Assembly: GCF_018861125.1 (NCBI RefSeq)
Contig: NZ_JAHKQN010000004.1
Location: 1 to 64,000 of the forward strand
Direction: 5' to 3'
Length of the DNA: 64,000 nucleotides
Origin: Cellulophaga baltica
GTDB taxonomy: Bacteria > Bacteroidota > Bacteroidia > Flavobacteriales > Flavobacteriaceae
A program made the position numbers and the translations under genes. Positions 8,481-16,841 of this stretch are shown here, one piece after another. Position 1 is the stretch's first letter. Each line of letters starts with the position of its first letter. Below the pieces are notes generated by a model. That model did not search any database. It saw nothing but the letters and a program-made list of their open reading frames with translations, and had not been told where the DNA came from.

Positions 8481-9366
8481 AAAACATAAAAGGCGAAGGC
8501 ATGACATAGAACTGAGCTGAATTTGATCTTCTAAATTAAGTTTAGTTCGTTTGTATTCCTCTGTAATAACCAATGCGAAATCCATCGAAAAGTAAACGTT
8601 ACAAATACCTTTATAAATTAGAAAAATAAAGTAAAGAGGAATAGCAAGAGGATAACACGCTACGCGATGTTATAATTTATTAATTACTTGATTTTAAGTA
8701 ATTTAAATAAACTATTCACCTCTTTATTTTATAGTTTTGCGACAAATACCCTGTAAAGCCCCGTAAAATGGCTGTTTTTTGCGACAAATCACCGATTAAA
8801 CTTCTGAAATATTTACTTATTGATTCTTTGTTTATCGGTTATACTATAGTGTCCTTACCCTATTTCCTTCCACTACGTTTCAGAAAAAAAGGTGCGTTTA
8901 AATGTCTTGAACAAAAGTCAAAAAGAATTTAAATTTCATACTGTTATTATGGGAAAAATTCATTTTTAACTTACGTTCGCTGGGTCAACTTTTTAGTTGA
9001 ATTTGACCCCTCTCATTTCATTACCTAAACTCAACATCATTTTGAATCGCCTTAGCTTTTTGATTTGAAAAGAACAGAATTTGAACATAGCGGGCGCATA
9101 AAACGGATTGCCATGCACTCCTATTTATAGCCCTTTCCTATCTTCAAATCCAGAAAGAAAGCCAACTCAAAAAGGTAATGCGAAGGGCTCTGAAAGAAGT
9201 AAATCAAGTACCGAATAAAGCTTATTTCATTCGAGGTAATATCCTGCTGTTATCAAGGTTTTAAAATAAAAAAAAGGAAAATGCTCTTAGATAAAAAAAG
9301 TAAACGTATACAGTTTATTAAAAATAAATCCAACTAATATTAGTTCTAATAAATCAACCTGTTAAA
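8481..9366. other. 886-bp gap in island: repeats, no gene
   Basis: No convincing gene. It contains two exact copies of TTTTGCGACAAAT (8735-8747 and 8777-8789, 42 bp apart) and a nested hairpin at 8982-9009 (GGGTCAA/TTTGACCC outside, CAACT/AGTTG inside). A minus-strand fragment around 9000-9090 reads KKLRRFKMMLSLGN EMRGVKFN then stop and could be the decayed tail of a lost gene. The repeats could be recombinase or transfer-origin sites of an ancestral element, but nothing proves this. Confidence 0.4.
8735..8789. repeat. direct repeat pair in the island
   Basis: Two identical 13-mers, TTTTGCGACAAAT, separated by 29 bp that include a G/C-rich CCCTGTAAAGCCCCG stretch unusual for this region. Repeats of this sort occur at replication or transfer origins and at recombinase sites. 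No relaxase or replication gene is present in the island, so the function is open. Confidence 0.6.
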
Positions 9367-10173
9367 CTAACCTTCATTACTGCGCAAGTTATCCATAAAT
9401 ACAGTTAATTCTTTTGTAAATTCATCCAGGTCTAGTGCCGAGGATTGTAAATAACTCATAATCTTTTTCAATTCTTCGAAACGATACTTTTCTGGCTCAT
9501 CAAGAAGATTCGATAAACCCAAAATTTTTGTAATTGGTTGTCTTACCTTATGAGAGATCATGAATATCATTTCTTCTAAACCTTCAATATGGTTTGTTAA
9601 AGATTCCTCATTTTGCGTAAGTTCAGTATAGGCTACAGTTAACTCCGATGACAATTCTTTTTTAATATTATATTGCAATCTAAGTTCATTATGAATAGCT
9701 ATTAATTCTTCATCCTGCTTTTGTTTTTCATAATATTTTGTTACAAGTTTTTTGTTTGCTTGCAACAATTCATAAGCCCATTTTTGCTTTTCGTCTTTTT
9801 GAAAATCAAGTTCATTATTTACATTTAACAGCTCATTAATTCTTTTCTGTTTCTGATGATATTGAGAAGCAAGTCTTTTGTTTGCAATCAATAACTCATC
9901 AGCTCGTTTTTGTTTTTCATCTTTTTGAAAATCAATTTTTTTGTTTGCAATGATTAGCTCTTCTGTACGTTTTCTTTTTTCTTTTTTTTGTTCGGTCAGT
10001 TCTTTATTTACTATTATTAATTCCTGAACTCGTTTTTGCTTCTGATTATTTTGAATTGCATTATCATTTTTAGATAGCATTAGTTCTGCTGTCAATGATT
10101 CAATTTCTAATTTTTGCAATAATATCTCACTTTTTAACTGAAGAAAATTTTCCTTTTCTATTTCTTTATTCAT
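9367..10173 (-). CDS. coiled-coil histidine-kinase-like protein lacking ATPase domain
   Basis: 268 residues. Residues about 40-180 are tandem ~22-residue units of the form EKQKRADELLIANKRL, predicted to make a long coiled coil. They are followed by a DHp-like segment with an H-box, FMISHKVRQPITKILGLS, at about 203-220 and a second helix to the end. Repeats like these occur in flavobacterial hybrid sensor kinases, but here the protein stops after DHp with no N, G1 or G2 boxes. It therefore cannot phosphorylate itself. It could dimerise with or accept phosphate from another kinase. It sits alone, transcribed toward hamB. Confidence 0.65.
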   Translation of the reverse strand: MNKEIEKENFLQLKSEILLQKLEIESLTAELMLSKNDNAIQNNQKQKRVQELIIVNKELTEQKKEKRKRTEELIIANKKIDFQKDEKQKRADELLIANKRLASQYHQKQKRINELLNVNNELDFQKDEKQKWAYELLQANKKLVTKYYEKQKQDEELIAIHNELRLQYNIKKELSSELTVAYTELTQNEESLTNHIEGLEEMIFMISHKVRQPITKILGLSNLLDEPEKYRFEELKKIMSYLQSSALDLDEFTKELTVFMDNLRSNEG

Positions 10174-10356
10174 AACTCAGAGGCTTGTAAAGCCAGTTTT
10201 AAATTTATAATGTGAAACAATATTAAAATTAGACTATAAAACTATATGTCCCAAATATAAACGAAAAGAAGATATTTTTATAAATACTAAAATTGTAATT
10301 GCAACTTACTTCAAATCATTAGTGTAGATTATTATAATACAAACTTTTTCTAAAGC

Positions 10357-11556
10357 TTAAAACAATCCTTCTAATTTCTGCATATCTTCACTTACTTTTC
10401 TTTCTATCACTTTAGCATAAATCTGTGTTGTAGAGATTTTTGAATGCCCTAATAATTTAGATACGGTTTCTATCGGTACACCATTACTTAAGGTAACTGT
10501 AGTCGCAAAAGTATGGCGTGCGATATGAAAAGTAAGGTGTTTTTTTATTCCTGTGACATCCGCTATTTCTTTTAAATAGGAATTCAGCTTTTGATTAGAG
10601 ATCGTCGGAAATAATCTGTCGTTTGTATTTGGGCGACGTGGTGTTTCATATTTCTCAATAATTTGTAATGCTTTTGAAAGTAAAGGAATTTTAATGGGAA
10701 TACGTGTCTTTTCCCTTTGCGAATAAATCCATTGTTTTCTATCTATTCCCAAACACAAATTATCTTTGGTTAAATTCATCACATCTCCATAGGAGAGTCC
10801 TGTATAACAGCTAAAGACAAATAAGTCCTTAATAAGTTGCAATCTGGGAACACTAAACTGTTTGTTTTCTATCGCTTCTAGTTCTTCTATGCTTAGAAAT
10901 GTTCGTTCTTTTCGCTCATACTTTGCTTCAAACTTAAGGAAGGGGTCTTTGTCTATCCATTCCATCTTAAAAGCAAGACTAACCATTTTTCGTAGTCGTT
11001 CTAGATGTTTCATAACAGTATTGTTACCCATAGCTTTTTGCTGTCTTAAAAAGCGTTCAAAATCGATAATGAACTTATAGTTCAGTTCACTTAAGAACAT
11101 ATCGCTGGTACTATGCTTTTGCTTTAGAAAAAGAAAAATATACTTATGGGTGGTAAAATAATTCTTCTGAGTTCCCCAACGTAGTGTAGATTTCATATGC
11201 TCGTTATGGTATGTAATAATATCCGTTAGCCTATAACGGTCTTCGTTTTCTCCTAAAAAATGAGTTTTAACAAGACTCGAGGTAACGAATTTATTTTCCC
11301 TATTTAATTTTTGATAGCATTCAAAAAGTTGTGCATGGACCTGTTCTAGGTAATTATTCATCTTTTTGGTCTGGTCACTCAACCCTTTTAATCGATTCTT
11401 TTTTGAATCCCAATCCGAAATTAGAAGTTTTTGCTTTAGGGAAAGCTCTGCTCGTTTGCCATTTACAGTAATTCGGGCATACAGAGGTGCTTTTCCGTTT
11501 TGTGCATTTGCTTGCTTTAGCCAAAACAGGATACTGAAGGTGTGTAATGTTTTCAT
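10357..11556 (-). CDS. IntDOT-like tyrosine recombinase (island integrase)
   Basis: 399 residues: an N-terminal arm-binding domain (about 1-95), a SAM-like core-binding domain (100-210), and a catalytic domain (220-399). Catalytic residues read K283, H344-x-x-R347, H371 and nucleophile Y380 (TTQIYAKV). The position of the first catalytic Arg in TGLR is Ser255 (YTGLSYGDV), the substitution I recall for Bacteroidota IntDOT-type integrases. The gene lies 204 bp from the tRNA-Pro junction with inverted GGTAACCGAAT sites in between, so it is surely the enzyme that inserted this island. No excisionase gene was seen. Confidence 0.9.
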   Translation of the reverse strand: MKTLHTFSILFWLKQANAQNGKAPLYARITVNGKRAELSLKQKLLISDWDSKKNRLKGLSDQTKKMNNYLEQVHAQLFECYQKLNRENKFVTSSLVKTHFLGENEDRYRLTDIITYHNEHMKSTLRWGTQKNYFTTHKYIFLFLKQKHSTSDMFLSELNYKFIIDFERFLRQQKAMGNNTVMKHLERLRKMVSLAFKMEWIDKDPFLKFEAKYERKERTFLSIEELEAIENKQFSVPRLQLIKDLFVFSCYTGLSYGDVMNLTKDNLCLGIDRKQWIYSQREKTRIPIKIPLLSKALQIIEKYETPRRPNTNDRLFPTISNQKLNSYLKEIADVTGIKKHLTFHIARHTFATTVTLSNGVPIETVSKLLGHSKISTTQIYAKVIERKVSEDMQKLEGLF

Positions 11557-11605
11557 ACGCTTTTGTTTTAAAATTGAACATTGAAAACAAAAGTCAAATC
11601 AAATC

Positions 11606-11649
11606 ATTCGGTTACCTTTTTTATTCATTTTAGGACATGGTAACCGAAT
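11606..11649. promoter_or_regulatory. inverted arm-type sites beside integrase
   Basis: ATTCGGTTACC (11606-11616) and GGTAACCGAAT (11639-11649) form a perfect 11-bp inverted repeat with a 22-bp spacer, 50-93 bp upstream of the integrase start. The decamer GTAACCGAAT recurs at 340-349 near the other end. Dual roles as integrase arm sites and integrase promoter operator are plausible. Confidence 0.55.
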
Positions 11650-11702
11650 TGGTCACATTTTTATTCAAATCAATTCATATCATATGAATGCCCTAAAACG
11701 AC

Positions 11703-11736
11703 AAAAACTTGATAATCATACGATTACCAAGTTTTT
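11703..11736 (-). terminator. terminator now downstream of tRNA-Pro
   Basis: Hairpin with AAAAACTTG (11703-11711) pairing with CAAGTTTTT (11728-11736), extended by TAATC/GATTA around the loop ATAC. T runs on both strands suit either direction. It lies inside the island end, so the island may supply a replacement terminator for the tRNA transcript. Confidence 0.7.
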
Positions 11737-11759
11737 ATTACTATCTAATACTCTAAAAA

Positions 11760-11772
11760 GTCGGGGTGGCAG
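11760..11772 (-). repeat. attR: tRNA-Pro 3' end at island junction
   Basis: The 13 bases are identical to 264-276. Here the full tRNA-Pro gene remains intact to the right, so this side keeps the functional tRNA and the island lies to the left. Crossover must have occurred within or next to these bases. Confidence 0.85.
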
Positions 11773-11835
11773 GATTCGAACCTGCGACCTCCGCGTCCCA
11801 AACGCGGCGCGATAACCGGGCTACGCTACACCCCG
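11761..11835 (-). tRNA. tRNA-Pro (TGG)
   Basis: The acceptor stem CGGGGTG/CACCCCG closes with discriminator A. The anticodon loop is TTTGGGA, giving anticodon TGG. The T-arm AGGTTCGAATCCT is standard. CCA is not encoded. It is the attachment site of the island, and its 3' end is repeated at the far boundary. It lies 23 bp after tRNA-Ser and is probably transcribed with it. Confidence 0.95.
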
Positions 11836-11858
11836 AAGGTTATCTAAAAAGTAAAAAG

Positions 11859-11949
11859 CGGAGAGACAGGGATTCGAACCCTGGGTAAGTGTTTCCACCT
11901 ACGACGATTTAGCAAACCGCTCCTTTCGGCCACTCAGGCACCTCTCCAA
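11859..11949 (-). tRNA. tRNA-Ser (GCT)
   Basis: A 91-nt class II tRNA with acceptor stem GGAGAGG, long variable arm, anticodon loop TTTGCTAAA (anticodon GCT), and T-arm GGGTTCGAATCCC. Discriminator G, CCA not encoded. First gene of a two-tRNA transcript with tRNA-Pro. Confidence 0.95.
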
Positions 11950-11986
11950 TAATCTTTTAAGAACTTGCAATAAAATTGCGGTTGCA

Positions 11987-12017
11987 AATGTAATTTTTAC
12001 TTAGCATTAACACAACT
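11987..12017 (-). promoter_or_regulatory. promoter of the tRNA-Ser/tRNA-Pro unit
   Basis: On the minus strand TTG (12017-12015) is followed by a 20-nt spacer and a perfect TACATTTG (11994-11987), matching the Bacteroidota TTTG / TAnnTTTG consensus. The predicted start is about 30 bp before mature tRNA-Ser. Confidence 0.65.
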
Positions 12018-12048
12018 ATTTTTTAAACTTTTTTTTACCAATTTTTTA

Positions 12049-14100
12049 TTACTCTGGGTACTCGACTCTTAGGTGGTAAATATTAGTGAGTTTCTGCTTT
12101 AAAATCTTCTTAATTGCTTCAATTTCTTTAAATGTAATGTTCGCATTTAAAAACTGATTGGCTCTCATTTGCCCTCCAATGATTTTTTCTACAAACTCAT
12201 CAATAATTTTGAAAGTTGGGTTTTTTAAACTTTTTGATGCCGCTTCAATGGAGTCGGCCATCATTAATATTGCTGTTTCTTTTGAAAATGGTGTTGGACC
12301 AGGGTATCTAAAATCTTGTTCGTCTACGTCATCATCAATTTCTTGCTGTTTTTTATAAAAATAATAAACTAACGAAGTACCGTGGTGTACTCGTATAAAA
12401 TCAATCACTCTATCAGGCAAATTGTTTTTACGCGCCAATTCTATACCTCCAATTACATGATCAATTATTATTTTCGCACTATCAATTGGCGATAGTTCAT
12501 CATGAGGATTTACATTGGTGATTTGATTTTCAGTAAAATACGTTGGATTGTTCATTTTACCAATATCATGATACAATGCCCCTACCCTAACCAACATTGC
12601 ATTTGCACCTATTTCATTAGCCGCCGCTTCTGCCAAATTAGCAACTTGTAGTGAATGATGAAAGGTTCCGGGTGCCTTGTTTGACATTTCTTTTAAAAGC
12701 TTTGAATTGGTGTCTGAAAGCTCTAAAAGTGATACATCTGAAACTAAACCAAAAATCTTTTCATAAATATAAATTAAGGGTTGTACAAATAGCGTTATCA
12801 TACCATTTAATAAGAACAAGCCAAAAGTCAACCATTGAATATTATCTAAATTGCCTTCATGAATAATATGGAATGCAAAATAAGCTACGATATAAATTAA
12901 TGTTATTTGCCCTACAGATATAAATAGGTTTGCTCTTTTGTACAACTCTGACACAGTAAGTATAGTAACTATACCTGTTATTATTTGAAGAAAAATATAT
13001 TCAAAACTATTAGGCACTACAAAACCTAAAATTAATACCGCTAAAACATGCACAAACAAGCCTAACCTAGCATCAAAAAAAGTTTTAAGTATTAATGGCA
13101 ATATGCAAAGCGGCACTACAAATACAAAAGCTTCATTATATTTAACGACTAGTGTTGTCACAAATACCATGAACAATATATTAAAATAGATAAAGGTTAC
13201 TTTGGTGTTGTTCTCATAAATATCTCTTCTATATCGTTTTAAGAAAAACAACAACATCATCAATACCAATGCTACTAAAACTGAATAGCCAAACAAGATA
13301 AAATAATAGTTGTTTGCGGTCCACAATTCCGACTCATACTCTGAGCGTAGTGAATTCAAAATTTTTAAATTTTCAGCCTCTACAACCTCACCCTTAGCAA
13401 TAATAAGTTTTCCGTGATCTACAGTGCCACGTGTATATGATAATTTAGAATATTCTTCTTCTAATGCTTTTTCTGACAACTCATCATTATAAAAAACATT
13501 TGGCTCTATAATGTTTGAAAAAATACGCTGGTATTGCCCTTTATAATCTTCTAAATTTTTCTTTTTTAAATAAGCATTTAAAACTGCATTAACATTAGCA
13601 AGAGTATTCAACTTTGTTGCGTTTATTTTATACTCCTCATTGCCTTTAATTAAACTAATTGACGTCTCAGAAAATTTGTGATCATCCTCAGAAATTACAC
13701 CATTTGCATACACCTTATCAAGTACCTCCTTACCAGTTCTTACTAATAATTTATACTTACTCTCATCAGTATTATCTTCTTGCTTAAAAGCATTTGAAAC
13801 TTCTAACTGGTAATCTTCGTAAACTTGATCTACAATTTTACCATCAAAACTGTAATATAGTACTTGGTTTTGCTTAATAACACGTTTTTCTTCGGTTATT
13901 TCATCTGCAGATTTTTTAATTGAAAAATCAAACGGAGCATAATAATTTTCATACTGCCAAGGCTTCCCTTTTTGAAACTCATACTTAAACTTACCTCCTT
14001 TAGGAAAGAAGAAAACAATAAGTACCGTAGTAACTATATAAATGAAGTATTTATATATTGATGATTGATTTTTATAAAACTTATCTAAAAATACACTCAT
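12049..14100 (-). CDS. 7TM-HD cyclic-di-AMP phosphodiesterase (PgpH/YqfF family)
   Basis: 683 residues: a TM helix near 17-32, an extracytoplasmic helical domain to about 265, a bundle of seven TM segments to about 465, and a cytoplasmic HD domain. The HD domain has FHHSLQVANLAE and VRVGALYHDIGKM as metal ligands and DRVIDFIRVHHG downstream. This is the order of 7TMR-HDED, 7TMR-HD and HD in PgpH, which hydrolyses the second messenger c-di-AMP. Length is normal. A possible -7 box TATTTTTG is at 14127-14120. The neighbouring tRNAs downstream are in the same orientation but have their own promoter. Confidence 0.85.
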   Translation of the reverse strand: MSVFLDKFYKNQSSIYKYFIYIVTTVLIVFFFPKGGKFKYEFQKGKPWQYENYYAPFDFSIKKSADEITEEKRVIKQNQVLYYSFDGKIVDQVYEDYQLEVSNAFKQEDNTDESKYKLLVRTGKEVLDKVYANGVISEDDHKFSETSISLIKGNEEYKINATKLNTLANVNAVLNAYLKKKNLEDYKGQYQRIFSNIIEPNVFYNDELSEKALEEEYSKLSYTRGTVDHGKLIIAKGEVVEAENLKILNSLRSEYESELWTANNYYFILFGYSVLVALVLMMLLFFLKRYRRDIYENNTKVTFIYFNILFMVFVTTLVVKYNEAFVFVVPLCILPLILKTFFDARLGLFVHVLAVLILGFVVPNSFEYIFLQIITGIVTILTVSELYKRANLFISVGQITLIYIVAYFAFHIIHEGNLDNIQWLTFGLFLLNGMITLFVQPLIYIYEKIFGLVSDVSLLELSDTNSKLLKEMSNKAPGTFHHSLQVANLAEAAANEIGANAMLVRVGALYHDIGKMNNPTYFTENQITNVNPHDELSPIDSAKIIIDHVIGGIELARKNNLPDRVIDFIRVHHGTSLVYYFYKKQQEIDDDVDEQDFRYPGPTPFSKETAILMMADSIEAASKSLKNPTFKIIDEFVEKIIGGQMRANQFLNANITFKEIEAIKKILKQKLTNIYHLRVEYPE

Positions 14101-14303
14101 GTAATTTTATTTCTTAATTCAAAAATAGAAAATATAAGTTTAACAAATCATTTTACAGTACATAACCATTACCCTACTCTAAATATAGTTTTCCCTTTTA
14201 CGAAAAATATAAATTATTAATGCAGATTATGTGAATTACAAAATATATAACATAGAAACGCACAATTATTTGTTATTTTAGTAGCAACTAATAATTATTA
14301 AAA

Positions 14304-15479
14304 ATGAAAAAAGTAGTCATCGTTGCAGCCGCTAGAACACCACTTGGTAGTTTCATGGGAAGCTTATCAACCATACCAGCACCAAAACTAGGTTCTTATG
14401 CTATAAAAGGAGCTTTAGATAAAATTAAATTAGATGCTAATTTAGTGGATGAAGTTATTATGGGTAATGTTGTGCAAGCTGGTACAGGGCAAGCACCTGC
14501 TAGGCAAGCTGCTATTTATGCTGGAATACCAAACACTGTACCTTGTACTACCATAAATAAAGTATGTGCATCGGGCATGAAAGCTGTAATGCAAGCCGCG
14601 CAAGCTATTGCATTAGGTGACGCTAATATAGTTGTCGCGGGTGGTATGGAAAATATGAGTTTAATTCCGCACTACACGCACTTAAGAAACGGAACCAAAT
14701 TTGGGCCAACTACATTAATTGATGGTTTACAAAAAGATGGACTTGTAGATGCTTATGACAATAACGCCATGGGGGTTTGTGCTGATGCATGTGCGACGAA
14801 GTATGAATTTAGTAGAGAAGACCAAGATAATTTTGCAATACAATCTTACAAAAGAGCTGCTGGAGCTTGGGAAAACGGAAGTTTTAAAAATGAAGTTATT
14901 CCGGTTGCTGTACCACAAAGGCGCGGAGAACCTATTATTGTTACTGAAGATGAAGAATTTAAAAATGTTAAACTTGAAAAAATACCTGCACTAAGACCTG
15001 CTTTTTCAAAAGATGGAACTGTTACTGCTGCAAATGCCTCAACAATAAATGACGGTGCCGCTGCATTAATTTTGATGAGTGAAGAAAAAGCAAAAGAACT
15101 TAATCTTACTCCTTTAGCTGCCATACTAAGTTATGCTGATGCCGCTCATGAACCAGAATGGTTTACTACAGCACCTGCAAAAGCGTTACCAAAGGCTTTA
15201 GATAAGGCTAATTTAAAAATAGATGCTATTGATTACTTTGAGTTTAACGAAGCATTCTCTGTTGTTGGCTTAGCTAATATGAAAATTTTAGGCTTAAATG
15301 ATTCTAACGTAAATATAAATGGTGGCGCTGTTTCATTAGGGCATCCATTGGGTTGTTCTGGTGCTCGAATTTTAGTAACATTATTAAATGTATTGGAGCA
15401 AAAAGATGGAAAATTAGGCGCCGCAGCTATTTGTAATGGTGGTGGTGGCGCATCAGCCATAATAGTTAAAAAAGAATAA
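14304..15479 (+). CDS. acetyl-CoA acetyltransferase (thiolase)
   Basis: 391 residues, the usual thiolase length. The nucleophile is Cys88 in INKVCASGM. The other catalytic residues are His347 in GHPLGCSGAR and Cys377 in AAICNGGGG, and FNEAFS is present. It interconverts two acetyl-CoA and acetoacetyl-CoA, or shortens 3-ketoacyl-CoA. The sequence fits a biosynthetic acetoacetyl-CoA thiolase best. It is a single gene, divergent from the PgpH-like gene and convergent with the TPR gene. Confidence 0.92.
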   Translation: MKKVVIVAAARTPLGSFMGSLSTIPAPKLGSYAIKGALDKIKLDANLVDEVIMGNVVQAGTGQAPARQAAIYAGIPNTVPCTTINKVCASGMKAVMQAAQAIALGDANIVVAGGMENMSLIPHYTHLRNGTKFGPTTLIDGLQKDGLVDAYDNNAMGVCADACATKYEFSREDQDNFAIQSYKRAAGAWENGSFKNEVIPVAVPQRRGEPIIVTEDEEFKNVKLEKIPALRPAFSKDGTVTAANASTINDGAAALILMSEEKAKELNLTPLAAILSYADAAHEPEWFTTAPAKALPKALDKANLKIDAIDYFEFNEAFSVVGLANMKILGLNDSNVNINGGAVSLGHPLGCSGARILVTLLNVLEQKDGKLGAAAICNGGGGASAIIVKKE

Positions 15480-15498
15480 CACATAAAGTGCTTAAAAA

Positions 15499-15530
15499 AA
15501 TAAAGCCTTTGCTAACGCAAAGGCTTTATT
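15499..15530. terminator. bidirectional terminator
   Basis: A perfect 14-bp hairpin, AATAAAGCCTTTGC with GCAAAGGCTTTATT around TAAC, between the convergent thiolase and TPR genes. Confidence 0.85.
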
Positions 15531-15552
15531 ATATATTAAAAAATGTAATTGA

Positions 15553-16815
15553 CTATCCTTCAATTAACTTTTTTAATCTCATGAAGTTATCATTATCACC
15601 TAATGCTCCGTAGATGTTTTTTAATTGCTCCATAATCCCTTGATTACCAGGATTTGTTTTTAAAGAATCTTCTAAAATAGTTGCTCCTTGTCTGAATAAA
15701 CTATCTTTCTTTTCTTTTAACTCATCATACTTAGCAATATCAGCTCTTGAATTACCTAAAGCATTCATTTCATCAATTAACTCATTACCTTCATTTACAT
15801 ACGTCGTAGAAAGGTTTAATTGTGCATTTACATAACCAGGGTTAATTTCTAAAGCTCTATTATAAGCTTTTCTAGCTTCTTCAATATTACCTTGCTCCAT
15901 ATTCACAACACCAATGTTGTAAAATAAATCTGCATTGTCAGGTTGTAAAGATGTAGCTTCAGCCATTAAAGCCTTAAACTTTTCTTTATCACCTAATTTG
16001 AAGTAAAGGTTAGCTTCATTTAAAATCAAGTTTACATCTTCAGGATCATTTGCACGAGCATCTTTGTAAGCACCTAAAGCTTTATCATCTTGACCTAATT
16101 GTGTGTATATTAAAGCAATATTCTTTACAATTTCTGCTTTTTTAGATGGTGAAACAACTTCTGCTGGATCTTTATACGTTTTAGACTTTAACATTAAATC
16201 TCTTTGGCTTTTAGACATTTCTTCAGTTTCACCTGTAGAAACATTTACAGCAGTATATTTAGTTTCAGCTCCATCATATCCTAAATCTTTCAATTCATTA
16301 TAATACGTAAGCGCTTGCTCATACTCACCTCCATTAACAGCACTACTTGCTGCATAATACAAGTACACTGTATCTTTAGGGCTTAATTTGTATCCTAAAT
16401 ATAATTTTTCAGCAGCTACTTTGTATTTTTTGTTGCTATTATCTTCTACAGCAGAATTTACTAAATCTGCTGTCATTGCAGAAAGTTTCGTTTTAGTTTC
16501 AGCAGTATATTTTGCTTTCCCTGAAGCTTCCTCTGTAGAAATCACACTATTATATGACTCGATAGCTGTGTTAAATGCACTAGCATCACCGTCCTTTGCT
16601 AATTTAGCATATGTTTCTCCTTTTAAAAAGTAGAACTGTGCCTTTTGCTTTTCGTCAGCACTTCCCATCAGAGATGAAGCACTTTCTAAAGCTGTTTTAG
16701 CTTCAGCAACACTACCTGCCTTTAACGCTTTTTCAGCAGTTTTTAATTCCGTTTTTTGAGAAAATCCTACCATTGTGCAAGAAAATGCTGCAAGTAAAAT
16801 TAATTTGTTTTTCAT
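15553..16815 (-). CDS. secreted TPR-repeat protein
   Basis: 420 residues starting with a Sec signal peptide (MKNKLILLAAFSCTMVGFSQ). Tetratricopeptide repeats follow, clearest at about 225-340 (IALIYTQLGQDDKALGAYKDA, NIGVVNMEQGNIEEARKAYNRALEINPG split over adjacent units). It is likely a periplasmic scaffold, though no partner is identifiable. It follows gyrA by 26 bp in the same direction and is probably co-transcribed with it. Confidence 0.8.
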   Translation of the reverse strand: MKNKLILLAAFSCTMVGFSQKTELKTAEKALKAGSVAEAKTALESASSLMGSADEKQKAQFYFLKGETYAKLAKDGDASAFNTAIESYNSVISTEEASGKAKYTAETKTKLSAMTADLVNSAVEDNSNKKYKVAAEKLYLGYKLSPKDTVYLYYAASSAVNGGEYEQALTYYNELKDLGYDGAETKYTAVNVSTGETEEMSKSQRDLMLKSKTYKDPAEVVSPSKKAEIVKNIALIYTQLGQDDKALGAYKDARANDPEDVNLILNEANLYFKLGDKEKFKALMAEATSLQPDNADLFYNIGVVNMEQGNIEEARKAYNRALEINPGYVNAQLNLSTTYVNEGNELIDEMNALGNSRADIAKYDELKEKKDSLFRQGATILEDSLKTNPGNQGIMEQLKNIYGALGDNDNFMRLKKLIEG

Positions 16816-16841
16816 TTTTATTTGTTTTAAATATTTAGTGT

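Noticed and set aside
8334-8585. 83-codon minus-strand frame at the end of hamB
   Set aside because: Most of it is antisense to the well-supported hamB C-terminus, and its hydrophobic stretch follows from AT-rich antisense DNA.
10862-11590. Several 70-codon frames opposite or beside the integrase
   Set aside because: All are shadows of the integrase coding sequence. A minus-strand frame at 11375-11590 only repeats its start in another frame.
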